A DNA stretch of 64,000 nucleotides, taken from Nematopogon swammerdamellus. Lineage: Eukaryota > Arthropoda > Insecta > Lepidoptera > Adelidae. Below the pieces are notes generated by a model. The model was not told the origin of the DNA. It saw nothing but the letters and a program-made list of their open reading frames with translations, and did no database searches. The translations under genes and the position numbers were made by a program. The stretch's first letter is position 1; every line of letters begins with the position of its first letter. Of the stretch, positions 52,340-63,278 are shown in pieces. The stretch covers positions 20,305,395-20,369,394 of the forward strand of contig OX336345.1 in NCBI GenBank assembly GCA_946902875.1, in the 5' to 3' direction.

Positions 52340-52673
52340 ACCCTTTATAGGACGGCTAGAACAAAGTGGTCAGTTTACTGGCCACTTGCATTAAAGGTTA
52401 CACTTCATACAAGTTTGGTCTAATTATGATCCTTATAGTAATAAGCAGTCGCCGATAGAGTACAGTGGCCAGTGTACTGGCCACCCGTAATTTGTTCGCC
52501 TGATTTTACTTGACGCTTATTTGAATAGAGGTGTACAGTCCACTGGCCACTGTACTCTATCGGCGACTGCTTATTACTATAAGGATCATAATTAGACCAA
52601 ACTTGTATGAAGTGTGACCTTTAATGCAAGTGGCCAGTAAAGTGGCCACTTTGTTCTGCCATCCTATAAAGGG
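52340..52673. mobile_element. Palindromic MITE with TTAA flanks (piggyBac-like)
   Basis: The 334 bp are almost one palindrome: ACCCTTTATAGGACGGC and CTTGCATTAAAGGTTACACT against AGTGTGACCTTTAATGCAAG and CCTATAAAGGGT, with TCTATCGGCGACTGCTTATT inside. TTAA lies at 52336..52339 and 52674..52677, the target duplication used by piggyBac transposases. The outermost bases begin CCCT as in many piggyBac ends. No transposase is present. Confidence 0.8.
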
Positions 52674-52677
52674 TTAA

Positions 52678-53284
52678 AGTCCCACTCCCTACTAACATAC
52701 AAACGATACTGTATACTAACAATTCCAATGTTATAAAATATATATTAAAATTTATAAAATGTAATGACGTAAGACTGTAATTAATTATATATGTATAATG
52801 TTTTATTTATTTATTTTCATCTTCTTATTTACAACTAAGTATGTGTCTTGCATGCAAACTAGTAACTTCAAATCACCTTCAAATGCTTCGTTCCTTTCAA
52901 AATTATTTTGTTTTATTATATTATAAAAAGTAATCACAAATTTATACCGTGCAGCGCCGTCACTGGATACTGGCAGTAATAAACGAATTTCCTATTCGTT
53001 TGGTTGCCATTATTTAAATCAAAAAGAAGAAGAAGACGAGAATCTCAAGTTTTTTACCCGACTGCGTAAAGCGGAGGGTTATGTTTTTCGAGTGTATGTA
53101 TGTATGCGTGTGTGTATTATGTATGTCTGTATGTGTACATACGTACATAAATACATAATTTTTTATTTTTTTTATTATCACACATAAGTATAACAAGATA
53201 GTACTAACTATTTAATGTCAGGTACTATGACAACCTGTAGATTTTACAACATAATGAATGACATTAGAAAAGATAAGAATTGTA
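52678..53284. other. AT-rich stretch with a TACCCGACTGCG repeat piece
   Basis: TTTACCCGACTGCGTAAAGC and GGAGGGTTATGTTTTTCGAG (53055..53095) recur at about 46459..46502. A TATG/TGTG microsatellite follows. No gene recognised. Confidence 0.35.
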
Positions 53285-54045
53285 TTAGATACTAGCTTTT
53301 GCCCGCGGCTTCGCTCGCGTGAAATTAGTATTTAAAAAGAAGAAAGTAAGTAAGCCCGCTACCGTACCTTTATTTCAGCGCGGAACAATTCGATTTGTAT
53401 GAGAGCCACAACTTAGCGTGACCGGAACTGAATTTTATATTAGCCTATCCTGTGTCCCGTATAATCAAATGTGCTTTTACTAAGTTTCATTGAATTCGGA
53501 TGATCGGTTTAAGAGTTATGGAGGAACATACATACAGACCGCGCGCGAGCTCCGAGGAAGTTTAAGGAATGTTGACGTAATAACCTAGTGCAGTGATTTA
53601 GTCGATATTACGTTATCGATATTAATTTTCTCCCTGTTCTCATTGCTCGTGCTCGCAATTTCTTCTTCATCCATATTAAATGTCTATTTGTACACACAAA
53701 ATGAAGTCCGGTAATAACTTAAAGAGTAACGAATTAACACGCGATTGACTGATACGCGCGCATATTGCGAATACGGCATCGATAAGCGTGCTCTCGCGTC
53801 AAGGCCAACACTCGGACTGGGAGCGCGCGGGGTGTGAAGCGACGGTCGGGAGGGGCGCACACCTGCCCGCTTCCCCAGCCCCCGATTCCTCGGAGCTCGC
53901 GCGCGGACAGTACAGAAAATATTTAAAACAAATTGTAAATTTAGTTTTAGTATCATATACATAGAGTCTACAGACGCATTATCTCATAAAACAAAATAAC
54001 TTACTGCATGACCAATGACCATCCCTTACAGATTTATTATTAGTA
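53285..54045 (+). mobile_element. Family G-long element interrupted by a TIR element
   Basis: CTAGCTTTTGCCCGCGGCTT ... GGAACATACATACAG, then resumes at ACAGTACAGAAAATATTT ... GTATTGATGATTATG. Collinear with 18505..18890, where nothing intervenes. Confidence 0.65.
53539..53908. mobile_element. DNA element with about 20-bp GC-rich inverted ends
   Basis: CCGCGCGCGAGCTCCGAGGAA at the left and its complement TTCCTCGGAGCTCGCGCGCGG at the right, about 370 bp apart, within family G. The interior is non-coding and includes GAGCGCGCGGGGTGTG near the right end. The flanks are similar (ATACAGA / ACAGTACAG) but not a clean duplication. Confidence 0.65.
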
Positions 54046-54129
54046 TTGATGATTATGTTTATGATTCTTCTCTTCGACATTCTGCGGGAGAACCACTGCG
54101 CTAAACAGGAGCTGAACCAGTCAAACACA

Positions 54130-54275
54130 CCCTACACACACACACGCACACCCCCCCCCCCCCACACACACCCTCACACACACATCCTTAGTTACATTGT
54201 TAAGTTGTACTTACCTATAACAAAATTTTAAAAGGCAATAAATATATTTTGATTTGATTGATTGATTGATCAAAG
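54130..54275. repeat. CA/C-run and ATTG simple repeats
   Basis: (AC)n around a run of about 13 C at 54149..54163, then TTGATTTGATTGATTGATTG. Confidence 0.7.
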
Positions 54276-54321
54276 TGTATGCCCATATTGCTCATTTAGG
54301 TAATTCATTTTATTATTGCAC

Positions 54322-54545
54322 AAGCTGTGCCCGCGGCTCCGCCCGCTCTCATATTTCACTTCACTGCTAACCTCATAAGCTATTTAGCGTGATAGTAAGT
54401 AGCCTATAGTTGATGGGAGGAATCAAGCTATCCGTAGAATTTTGTTTTATTAAAATCGGTTCAGTGGTTCTCGAGTTATAAGCGGACAGACAGACACTCA
54501 GACAGACAGAAAGCAGACGTTGGATTTTATTATAGGTAAGGATAA
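54322..54545 (+). mobile_element. Family G short element, copy 2
   Basis: GCACAAGCTGTGCCCGCGGC ... GGATTTTATTATAGGTAAGG; nearly identical to 58152..58465 and to the inverse of 9237..9462. Confidence 0.7.
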
Positions 54546-54847
54546 GGATGCTTTCATCTACCCCTCCGACCCCCCCTGCTCGTTTAGCTCAGATATTTCT
54601 CATCAAATACCTGTTTTTATTACATTCAGGTCGCATAAGTAATGTGCAAGCCCGGGTAAACAAACCATTGTTTCTCGGTCTGTCAATCAGTCGGCCTTCC
54701 TGACAATAGTCGTGTTTAGTTAGTTGTATTGAGTATTGAATGCTGCACGCCACATCGCCTGATAAGTGACATCTCCCTCCCTGACCTAGTACCGGCTGCT
54801 CAGGGCAGCCATCTCTTCTCAACTATCAAGTAACGGGTTAAACGCAA

Positions 54848-55503
54848 ACGAAGATGCCGTGCATAAGGGCGATAGGATAGCCACCTCTCACCTTGGCACG
54901 GTCCTTCCATCGAGTCATGCAGCAGCTGGGTCTTCGTGCCTCAGGCTGCGTCTGACTCGAATTTGAAGAAGTTTACTACCAATATTACTCACCTGACAGA
55001 TTCAGTTTTAATATATATTATGTAATACTTCATCTATCAGCGCAGATCGATAGCTTTTTGAAAACACGATTTGATTAACTTCGCTAGATAGAAAAAAATC
55101 ATGAACATGCCTCTGAATTTAGTTATAAAAACGTATTTAAGGCAACGTGACCAAATCAAGATTTTGGGAAAAATATATTTTATTTGTTGAATATATATCT
55201 AAATCCTTTTTACTTTTTTGTTTCGATCCGTAGTTTTGGAATAAAAAAATAAATACCTAATTTTTTATTGATTGTGTTGCATCCAAAGACATTAAACTCA
55301 TCTCTTTGGTTGCATCCTACTCCAACCAGAGAAATCGCCGGCGGCGCGGCGCCTTGAAAGAGTACGGGTGAATAGTTTGCTGAATGTGGTGGTCGGTGTT
55401 TTGCTTTAATTTACAAGAGCACCTGCGGCACAACACCGACTACTCCGATTACTCCGATTGCCGGGATACAGCCGAGTGGTGTGTATGTATATACGTACGT
55501 ACG
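54848..55503 (+). mobile_element. Family A copy split by family H
   Basis: AAGATGCCGTGC ... GGGTCTTCGTGCCT (54848..54942) and GTGGTGGTCGGTGTTTTGC ... GTGTGTATGTATATACGTA (about 55385..55503) are consecutive in intact family A copies. Confidence 0.65.
54943..55371 (-). mobile_element. Family H, uninterrupted copy nested in family A
   Basis: CAGGCTGCGTCTGACTCGAA ... GATAGCTTTTTGAAAACACG ... GTTGCATCCTACTCCAACC and GCGGCGCGGCGCCTTG. It is the reference for reading the interrupted copies at 21265 and 43085. Confidence 0.65.
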
Positions 55504-55770
55504 TAACATCCACTTTTGAGACTGAACTAGATAATAATAACTGCAACACTTGCACGAATGCTGACAGTGAAATGCCCGCGTCACTCCTATCACAAACAAA
55601 GTGAAATTACGAGTATTGTTCAGCTACAAATAAAGCGTTTAATAATATGAAATATTTATTGAATGCTGGCGCGCGCGAGAGAACATTATAAACACCTGCC
55701 ACATTATGTCGGTCGGACGGATCGGCGGCGACCGAGCATGACCGCTAGCTAAATTAAGAAGCAGACCAAT

Positions 55771-56777
55771 TTTTAGGGTTCCGTATCCATCGTATGCGAC
55801 CCTATTACTAAGCCTACGCCGTCAGTCTGTCTGTTTGTTTGTCTGCCTGTCTGTCCGTCTGTCCGAGGGCTGTATCTCTTGAACCGTAATAGAATAGAAT
55901 AGAATATCCTTTATTGTACTTCAATATAAATTTTACAAAAGGCGGACTTATTACCTATGGCAATCTCTGCCAGTCAACCTTCTTAATTGAAAACATAATA
56001 TAAAGGTAGCAACAAAAGAAGAAAAATGAAAGAAACTTAATACTAACGAAAGTTAATTAATAAAAGTATACAAGCAGACGCCAGGCATAATATATACAGT
56101 TACAGTAAGTAAATTACATAAAGTAAATATATTACATAAATATAGGGCATATTAACATACTAAATAAGAATACATAAACATATACTTATATATGTATTAT
56201 GTACTAACAATAGATACTCGATAAATAAATTACATAAACTGCTTAGATATATCTATAAATTAATAAATAAAGTCACCTTATTCCTTGGAGATATAAGACG
56301 CTTTCAAGCGCTTTTTGAACGTGGCCAGAGATGGAGATGTTCTTATTTCTGGTGGGAGATTGTTCCACAGGCGCGCTGACATCACAGAAAATTATTCAGA
56401 ATAGCTAGAAGAGCTGTGTGAAGGGATGAGAAGAAGGAGATTGTCAGCTGACCTTAGCGGTACACCATGCGAAGAGAGATAGGCAAACCTCTCTCAGAGG
56501 TAATAGGTAGCCTGTTGAAATTTTCACAGAATGTGTGTTATTTATTACTTATTACTTTATTACTTATTATGCCCAATATAAAAACAATTAATAAAGAAAA
56601 GAAAAAGTAAAAAATTCACGGCGTCCCCATACAAGAAACTAAAAAGTGTATGCGCACCATCTACCGAAAAGAGTTTTTTATTTTAACTAATACATAGATG
56701 GCGTGAGTGGCGATGACCATGATACGGCGATACGAAACGCTCGGTGCGCGAGTTCGACTCGCACTTGGCCGGTTTTT
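55771..56777 (+). mobile_element. Family C copy split by a LINE 3' end
   Basis: Left piece TTTTAGGGTTCCGTATCC ... CTTGAACCGTAATAG (to 55892). Right piece GTAATAGGTAGCCTGTTGAA ... CTTGGCCGGTTTTTC (from 56500). In the intact copy at 22831 GAACCGTAATAGGTAGCCCG is continuous. Confidence 0.8.
55893..56499 (-). mobile_element. LINE 3' end (CR1/Jockey-like C-terminus) with 7-bp duplication
   Basis: GTAATAG occurs at 55886..55892 and 56500..56506. On the minus strand the coding end reads SARLWNNLPPEIRTSPSLAT then FKKRLKASYISKE and a stop (TTA at 56278..56280 on the plus strand). This is the common R-L-W-N-x-L-P-x-E-I-R / F-K-K-R-L-K C-terminal pattern. A 3' UTR of about 380 bp ends CAATAAAGGATATTC and an (ATTCT)n tail. 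Confidence 0.85.
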
Positions 56778-57029
56778 CAGTTCCATTCCACATTTAAATC
56801 GCTGGTCGCTGACAGTTCGGTCGGTGCAGCATTTTCAGTTAGCTATAAGGCGCCTCGCCTTTCCGCAAACATAAAAAGGACAAACCCCGACTATGAAAAA
56901 CGAAGAAAAAAGGGCAAGTTGATTTTACACAGCAGTATAAAATGCTGTTGATGGGCGTTAAAATGCTGTAGAATTAGAATGAACAGAGAGGCCGACTAGA
57001 ACATTTTATACTGCTGTGATCACCTGAAC

Positions 57030-57243
57030 ACTTAAGGGCGACAAGTCAGCCACCTCTCACCTATTCACGGTCCTTTCGCCGAGTCATGCAGCAGGTGGAT
57101 CTTCATGCTTTACTTGCTTCTGATAGTTATCTTGTTGCTAAATGTGGTGGTCGGTGTTGTGCTGTAATATACAAGAGTACCTGGCGGCACAACACCGACT
57201 ACTCTGTCTGTTTACCCCGATTGCCGCCGGGTGCAGCGTGTGG
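57030..57243 (+). mobile_element. Family A copy, 5'-truncated
   Basis: TTAAGGGCGACAAGTCAGCC, AGTCATGCAGCAGGTGG and GGTGGTCGGTGTTGTGCTG to GCAGCGTGTGGTAGG; the simple tail is lost. Confidence 0.65.
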
Positions 57244-57663
57244 TAGGAATATAATAACATGGATATTAGGTACCACAGACAGACCTCGCCACAGCCTAAT
57301 GCCGCGTACACATTGGTGTATCATGTAATGTATCATTGTAATGTAACGCACGAATTTGCCGTACACATTGCTGTAATGTAACACGTAATGTAACACAATT
57401 CCCATAGTCTGGACGTCTAGCGAGCCCGAGCCGAGCCTACATCGAGCACGATACGAGCATTACAAACCATGCTCGCAGCGATCCGTCGGTTGTCGGTTTT
57501 TTGACGAACACAAAGGGGCTCGCTCGCAGTGCGCTCGCTCGCAGTGCGCAGCGTGGACGGTTGTGTTTTCGACGAGCACGAGCACGAAGCGAGCGCGCAA
57601 CTTGGCTTGGCCTTGGCAGTAAGTATTTTTATTTATTTCTTTGCTTCCACATAAAACATATAT

Positions 57664-57845
57664 CAGTCAGTCAGCGTGTCTGCGTCCACTGCTGGACATA
57701 CGCCTCTCCAATTTTCCTCCAGTCCTCCCGGACTTCAGCGGCGCGGAACCACTGTCTTCCGCCTACGTACTTGATGTCGTCGTCCCACCTGGCGGGTGGT
57801 CTTCCCACACTTCGTTTGCCTGTCCACGGCCGCCAGTGTTATTTG
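57664..57845 (-). pseudogene. RTE-type LINE 3' coding fragment
   Basis: GTCAGCGTGTCTGCGTCCAC, ATACGCCTCTCCAATTTTCC and TCCCACCTGGCGGGTGGTC correspond to the last part of the RT C-terminus at 14164..14350 (minus strand), with high similarity. The frame is shifted by an extra GTC in the GTCGTCGTCC block. Confidence 0.75.
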
Positions 57846-58151
57846 CTGAAATCTCATGTCTGCGAGCAGTTCTGCACCTGCTCTCCGTTTGTACAAATTT
57901 GTACACCACCACCACCGTCGACGTCGACGTTTTGTTTTTTGTTTTTTCATCAGTTGATGTATTTATCAAAAATGAAGCACAGACAATCGTCAGAGCGAGA
58001 AGTTGATCGTCGCCCTCCGTGTCGCTTCGCATCGCGTGTTCGCGGCAAACTGGTGGACACAGATGTTCGTGTTCGTTCGAGTCGAGGCTCGTAGTGAAGG
58101 CTCGCTTCGTGCTCGCGAGACGTCCACACTGATGAAATTTTACATTACATG

Positions 58152-58465
58152 GTACACAAGCTGTGCCCGCGGCTCCGCCCGCTCTCATATTTCACTTCAC
58201 TGCTAACCTCATAAGCTATTTAGCGTGATAGTAAGTAGCCTATAGTTGATGGGAAGAATCAAGCTATCCGTAGAATTTTGTTTTATTAAAATCGGTTCAG
58301 TGGTTCTCGAGTTATAAGCGGACAGACAGACAGACACTCAGACAGAAAGCAGACGTTGGATTTTATTATAGGTAAGGATAAGGAAGGAATAAGGAATAAG
58401 GAATAAGGAAGGATAAGGAAAAAGGAAATAAGGAAAAAGGAAAAGGAAAAGGAAAGGAAGGAAGG
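58152..58465 (+). mobile_element. Family G short element with 8-bp duplication and GGATAA tail
   Basis: ATTACATG flanks both sides (58144..58151, 58466..58473). The body is as at 54322..54545, then a (GGATAA/GGAAA)n tail of about 90 bp (58375..58465). The duplication plus 3' simple tail indicate retroposition rather than cut-and-paste for this family. Confidence 0.85.
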
Positions 58466-58505
58466 ATTACATGATACGTTACACCAATGTGTACCCGCCA
58501 TAAGA

Positions 58506-59384
58506 ACTTTTCCTTCGTCTGAGGTTAGGACATTCATTACCTTCTTCCTAAATTTGGTTATGTTTATATGCAGACGTTATTCTTGGTATCTTGGTCTGGA
58601 TATAAACACGGTGTTGCAACTGCAACCCCAACCGTAAAACCGGTGATTCTGTACGTGAAATAGAAAAACTTTTGTTCTACGACTATTTTTATTTGCAGAA
58701 AAAAAAATTTTTGTCCATACATTTTGAGAATAGGTATTTAAAATTTGTATTGATCATGATGAAAATCATTAATTTTTCTTCAAAAAATGTTTTTTCTTCA
58801 CAGAAGTTGTTTAGTTTCACATGAATAACCCCCTTTTTGTCAGTTAAAAATATTACGGGAGCAACTGCAATACCGTGTATAATGCTCATTGCGCATAAAA
58901 GTGAAAATAAGAGTATGTTTCTTTGCAGGTGGTGCACTGCACCACAGCTGCATCTGTCGCATCGCAGCGCAGGAAGCAAGCAAGGCGCGCGCGACGACTC
59001 ACACACACAAGCACACACCCGTACGAGCACGCGACACGCGCCCGGCTGATGCTCAGCTTTTCTCACCGCTTAGCTCACACACAGGTGGCCGCGCTCACAC
59101 AGACACGCTTTATCTATTCAGGGCTCCGAGATGTGCGTGACCTTGGTATTGCGATTTGTGTGTGAGATCGAGCCGTGACGCGCGCGTCGCGACTCGCGGT
59201 ATCTTATCCGCATCACATTCACTAGAGTTTGGCGATAATGAAGATTAGAGCGAACGTTAGCGCCATCTATGTGTTAACGTTGAATCTATAATTGGATACA
59301 TTTTGGCATATTATGCGGTCTCATGTTGTGTTTTCGTAAGGTGTAATTTAAATTTAATAAAATTTTAAATAACTACCTATTTTT
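58506..59384. other. Unannotated, with CA-rich GC segment 58960..59160
   Basis: Overlapping frames on both strands (58689..59165) are composition-driven (CACACA, GCGCGC). No conserved motif recognised. Confidence 0.3.
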
Positions 59385-59672
59385 AGTTTTTTTGACGTGA
59401 CGACGTCACGTCTTATAAATTGATGAACACACGAAAAAGTGTCACGTTCCATCTGAGCCTGTGTGTGCAAGCGAGAGCGCGTAACAAGCGATAGAGAGGC
59501 ACAATCGGTATAGTCAAAGTTACCATGGAAACGTCTTATGAAGTAAAACTGTCAAGATCAGACAACAGAAGTTTATTAATGGCCAGTCACAACATGATTA
59601 ATCTTTCTACTGGAAATAGAATTACTGATCTTTGCTCTATGTACTACGATTATTCCACGTCATCACGTAAAA
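59385..59672 (+). mobile_element. Family F element
   Basis: GACGTGACGACGTCACGTC at the left and CCACGTCATCACGTAAAAC at the right. Shares TTATAAATTGATGAACAC, AGGCACAATCG and AGCGAGAGCGCG with the copy at 43152..43449. The sequence downstream (CGTAAACCGACTTTACAGAC) is shared as well, so the family's true right end may extend to about 59703. Confidence 0.65.
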
Positions 59673-59794
59673 CTATTGTCCGTAAACCGACTTTACAGAC
59701 AACCAATTTTTTTTTTCTTTTTGATTTGATTTTTTTTTTATTTTATTGAACTTTCCCAATAATTTATCTGACCACGTATAAATAAAATATAAAA

Positions 59795-59890
59795 ATTCAG
59801 AGCTGCGCGGTCTCCCGACTCCTTTCAGTAATTAACGGAAATTATTTTTGACGTTTTAAGGGTCGGGGGTTTTTTAATTAGTAATTTAAA
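59795..59890. mobile_element. CCCCCGAC-type element, half copy
   Basis: CAGAGCTGCGCGGTCTCCC, CGACTCCTTTCAGTAATTAA and TTTTAAGGGTCGGGGG; one arm of the palindrome at 21477..21944. Confidence 0.6.
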
Positions 59891-60616
59891 TTTTTACTAT
59901 TATATTTTGTTGCCGGGAACTGTACACTATATTTGTTTGCGTCTTATTATGATTTTTTCTCTATCCATACCTACCTATCCAATCTTAATAAATAACACCT
60001 TGCCAAGCAACCTGCTTGCATGCACAAGCCACTTGTTACGCACACTTTTACAGGTCGACGACTGTACCTTGCCTTGATTGGACGAGTATCTCTACGATCA
60101 AATGCCTGCAAGTGTGCGTGCACGTTAGGGTTGCCAACCATACTTTATAATAAGGTGTTATATTAAATTTTTGGTCGTTATACTTTATACTTCTGCTTAA
60201 CCATAATGTATTCAAAAATACACCGATACCAGTTTCCGGAACGAAACGCTCAAACATAAGTAATTTTCGAACGATTCAATAATTAGACAAATTCTATCTA
60301 GTGAAATATTCACTAGATTCAGCACAGGCAGTGTCCAGTCCTTTTTTTCTCTTCATAGCTATATGTAGTTATCTAGTCTAGGTGTTGTAGTACTTAAACT
60401 TGAAGTGAAAAATAAATCTTTCTTATTCTTAAATCAGAACTGAACGCATGTACCTATGTGTGCAGTTGTAATGCTAATAAGTATGAAAGTATCTTCTTTT
60501 CTTGAAATTCCATCGACTGGCATATCGTTCTAAGAGATTGAAAAGCCTATATCAAAACTATACCATAATTAATGGTTTCAAACTAAGTGAAATAAAATAA
60601 AAATAAAGTTAATTTT
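59891..60616. other. AT-rich stretch without recognised features
   Basis: No gene or repeat family recognised. Confidence 0.3.
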
Positions 60617-60783
60617 TTATAAAACCGGACTACGAAATTTTTTAGAAATAACAAGGAAAGTTTATCGAAAATGCTGTAGTCGGACGTGCTGTAGGATTCC
60701 AATACACAGGGAGCCCGAGTACAACATCCTCGATCAATTTTCCTTGTTATTTCTTTCTTGTTATTTTTCGTAGTCAGGTTTTA
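60617..60783. mobile_element. MITE with about 40-bp inverted termini
   Basis: TAAAACCGGACTACGAAATT and AGAAATAACAAGGAAA against TTTCCTTGTTATTTCTTTCTT and TTCGTAGTCAGGTTTTA; non-coding. Confidence 0.65.
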
Positions 60784-61304
60784 CAAAATATTTATTACTC
60801 AGATTTTTTCTTTCAAGATTTTTTATTTTTATTTATTTTCTTTAGGTTATTTTACCTATAACATGTTGCCAGCCCTTGCGTACGGTAGTATGTATTGCAC
60901 ATGTATTGTATGTTCCCTGGCAGTGGCATGTTCCGCGAGTCCGCGACACGGACAAGGAGTAGGGGAAGTCGGGGCTGAAGGGACCCTGTAAAGTTTGATA
61001 TTTTTTTTTCAACAAGACATCTATTGTAATATAGGAAATTACCTATACCTTGTCATAAATAAGGCAAATAGTGAAGTTGATGTTTTTTAATAAGATTATA
61101 TTCACAGTCGCCACACACCAAAACCTGTTCCTGAAGGCATTCACCCACCCACACATCAATATGCGTAGATTTAATTTAAACAGCCCATTGAAGTAGGTAA
61201 ATGCAATTTGCTCCGTTTTCTTCATCGGTGTCGCTGTCTCGAACTCTGTTGTTTTGCCGACTCACATTTCTTCACTTGGTTTTTTTTTGGCTTGTCTTCA
61301 TTGA
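60784..61304. other. AT-rich stretch without recognised features
   Basis: Small frames only; no motif recognised. Confidence 0.3.
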
Positions 61305-61655
61305 TTTTTTTTTTTATGGAAACTGACATGGTTGGCTACATCACCTACAGCATCTGTGATGTGAGCCCATAACACCGGGTGAACTAGGTGCCATGTCAGT
61401 GCTTCCCTTCATTTCATGTCGGCTACACTGAACTGGACGGAAAACACGAACTATTTACATAGCCTTTTCGACCGACGTTTCGTTCAGTGCGGTGGTATCA
61501 ACCCGGTCGGGATAAACCCTACCACCTAGTAAGGTAAGAAGGGACCGAACCGCCAACAATCCAACGGTCGAGCGGTCACCCATCCAAGTACTGACCGCGC
61601 TCAGCGGTGCTTAACAACAGTCGACTGACCGCACCACTGAGCTACCAAGGCTGAC
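61305..61655 (-). mobile_element. SINE S1, near full length
   Basis: Poly-T tail at the left and head at the right (CACCACTGAGCTACCAAGGC). 5S-like block ACCCATCCAAGTACTGACCG and GTGCTTAACAACAG. A short deletion removes part of the B-box region. Confidence 0.85.
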
Positions 61656-61659
61656 GAAT

Positions 61660-62151
61660 TTCCTTATCCCTTACCCTTAGTCGACTTTTACGACATGCGA
61701 CGGGGAGAGATGCAGTGGGGCTATTCTTTTTAACCGACTTCAAAAAAGGAGGAGGTTTGAGAGGTGATTCTTTTTGTGTTCGGTTCAGTCTAGCTCCAAG
61801 GTGGTCCCATTTTTTTTTGGTCAAGATCGGATTGGAAAGCGAGGCGGATTCGCGAGGCCGAAGGCCGAGCGATTCCGCCGAGTACATTAATAGCAAATAA
61901 AAATTACTAAAAAAACTGTGAAATAAAAAACTATTTAAAAAAATATAAAAACCGCATTAAAAAATGTATGAAATAAAAAAATAAAAAATCGAACCATAGA
62001 GTTGAAGGCGGTGGTGCTAAAGCAAACAAAAATAACCGACCGCCTTCAACTCTAGGGTTAGATTTTTTATTTTTTTATTTCATACATTTTTGAAGGCGGT
62101 TTTTATATTTTTTTAAATAGTTTATTTTTAAGCACCGGCCCCACACGGTAC
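61660..62151 (-). mobile_element. Family A 5' part split by family E
   Basis: CCCTTAGTCGACTTTTACG ... GCAGTGGGGCTATTCTTTTT (to 61731) and TTTAAGCACCGGCCCCACAC to GGTAC (62126..62151) are consecutive in family A. Confidence 0.75.
61732..62125 (+). mobile_element. Family E copy nested in family A
   Basis: AACCGACTTCAAAAAAGGAG ... GAGGCCGAAGGCCGAGCGAT, then the AAAAACCGC...TTGAAGGCGGTTTTT palindrome. T-rich at both junctions; the 5' part is shorter than in 28609..29068. Confidence 0.8.
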
Positions 62152-62567
62152 AAACTATCCTTACACAGATCGTTTTAAATATCGATCGAGTGACAGGCGA
62201 CAGCTGACCGCAGTTGGGCTGCCAGTCAAATGCGAGCGGAAAGCGTTAGCAATATAAAACGTATGTCCATGTATCGATGTCTGAAAATCGTTTTGCGCAT
62301 ATTATATGCTGTTTTGCCACGCTTCCCCTACCTGCTGAATCGTCATGACATGACATGAGCATTGGAAATTGTTTGTTATTTATTGTATAATAGATAAGGT
62401 TAGCGATAAATTGTTCAGTTTTTGCGGATAAGCCTGATAAAATTCAAGCCAGATATATTTGTATTGTGTTATTGGCGAGTGATCTTTGCACCTGTTTTGT
62501 GTATGTAGGTATCTGCACAACCTCAATTACTCAATTATTTTATTTAACTAGCATATACTTACGTGTA
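62152..62567. other. Unannotated sequence
   Basis: Mixed composition; no feature recognised. Confidence 0.3.
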
Positions 62568-62577
62568 TTATTAATAA

Positions 62578-62932
62578 ATAATAATACATACATATGTATA
62601 CATACAAAACACACACGCTGAATCCCGACAATCGGAGTAAGCAGAGTAATCGGTGTTGTGCTGCAAGAACTCTGGTAAATTACAGCACAACACCGACCAC
62701 CACGTTTCGCAAAGTATTCAAACAAGATTCAATCGATCAAGCAGCAAGTAAGGCACGAAGAGCCACCTGCTGCATGACTCGGTGGAAGTACCGTGCGTGC
62801 CAAGGTGAGAGGTGGCGAGCCTGTTGCCCTCTAGCACGGCATCTTGTCCTTATCCCTTAGTCGCCTTTTAGGACATGCATGGGGAGAGAAACAGTGGGGC
62901 TATTCTTTTCAAGTACCGGCCCCACACGGTAC
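62578..62932 (-). mobile_element. Family A copy, complete, with 10-bp duplication
   Basis: TTATTAATAA flanks both sides (62568..62577, 62933..62942). (ATAC)n-rich tail at the left; 5' end CCGGCCCCACACGGTAC at the right. With 1091..1452 this fixes the family's ends: 5' GTACCGTGTGGGGCCGG, 3' TATG simple tail, about 355 bp. Confidence 0.85.
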
Positions 62933-62954
62933 TTATTAATAAGTATTCTTAATA

Positions 62955-63155
62955 TTATTTTATCTTCAATTCTCACGTTCAACTCTTTTGCTCCTATTAA
63001 CCTACTTACATTCCGCTATATTAATCGAATCTCAAACATCCAAACGTTGACTGTGAGAAATCTCTGCAAGGGATAAGTCCGCCTTTGCAACTTATGTAAA
63101 TGTTCTAATGTGCTTGTTACTTTTGAATGTTTCTTGTAGCAATAAAGCTAGGCTA
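62955..63155 (+). mobile_element. Non-LTR 3' end
   Basis: Like 15780..15975: TTAATCGAATCTCAAACATC, TCTGCAAGGGATAAGTCCGC and CAATAAAGC. The TATC tail is absent. Confidence 0.45.
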
Positions 63156-63170
63156 GTTTCTAGCAAAGTA

Positions 63171-63258
63171 TTTTTTTTTAAACTGACACGGTTGGCTACA
63201 TCACCTACAACATCCGTGATGTCAGCCCATAACACCGGGTGAACTTGGTTCCACGTCA
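63171..63258 (-). mobile_element. SINE S1, 3' fragment
   Basis: Poly-T then AACTGACACGGTTGGCTAC to GGTTCCACGTC; directly followed by a second S1 in the same orientation. Confidence 0.75.
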
Positions 63259-63278
63259 TATACTACATTTTTTTTTTC

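Larger units (their letters stand above)
57297..58505. mobile_element. Composite inverted-repeat element with two nested retroelements
   Basis: The outer ends are inverted: GCGTACACATTGGTGTATC, CATGTAATG on the left and CATTACATG..., GTTACACCAATGTGTACCCGC on the right. A second inverted pair lies inside (GGACGTCTAGCGAGC near 57410, GCTCGCGAGACGTCC near 58108). The inner sequence is rich in GAGCACGAGC/GCTCGC motifs. It contains an RTE LINE fragment (57664..57845), and a family G copy is inserted in its right terminus (58152..58465). Confidence 0.7.

Noticed and set aside
54120..54200. Protein with Thr/Pro/His repeats (54046..54231)
   Set aside because: An ORF through CA and C homopolymer runs; simple sequence.
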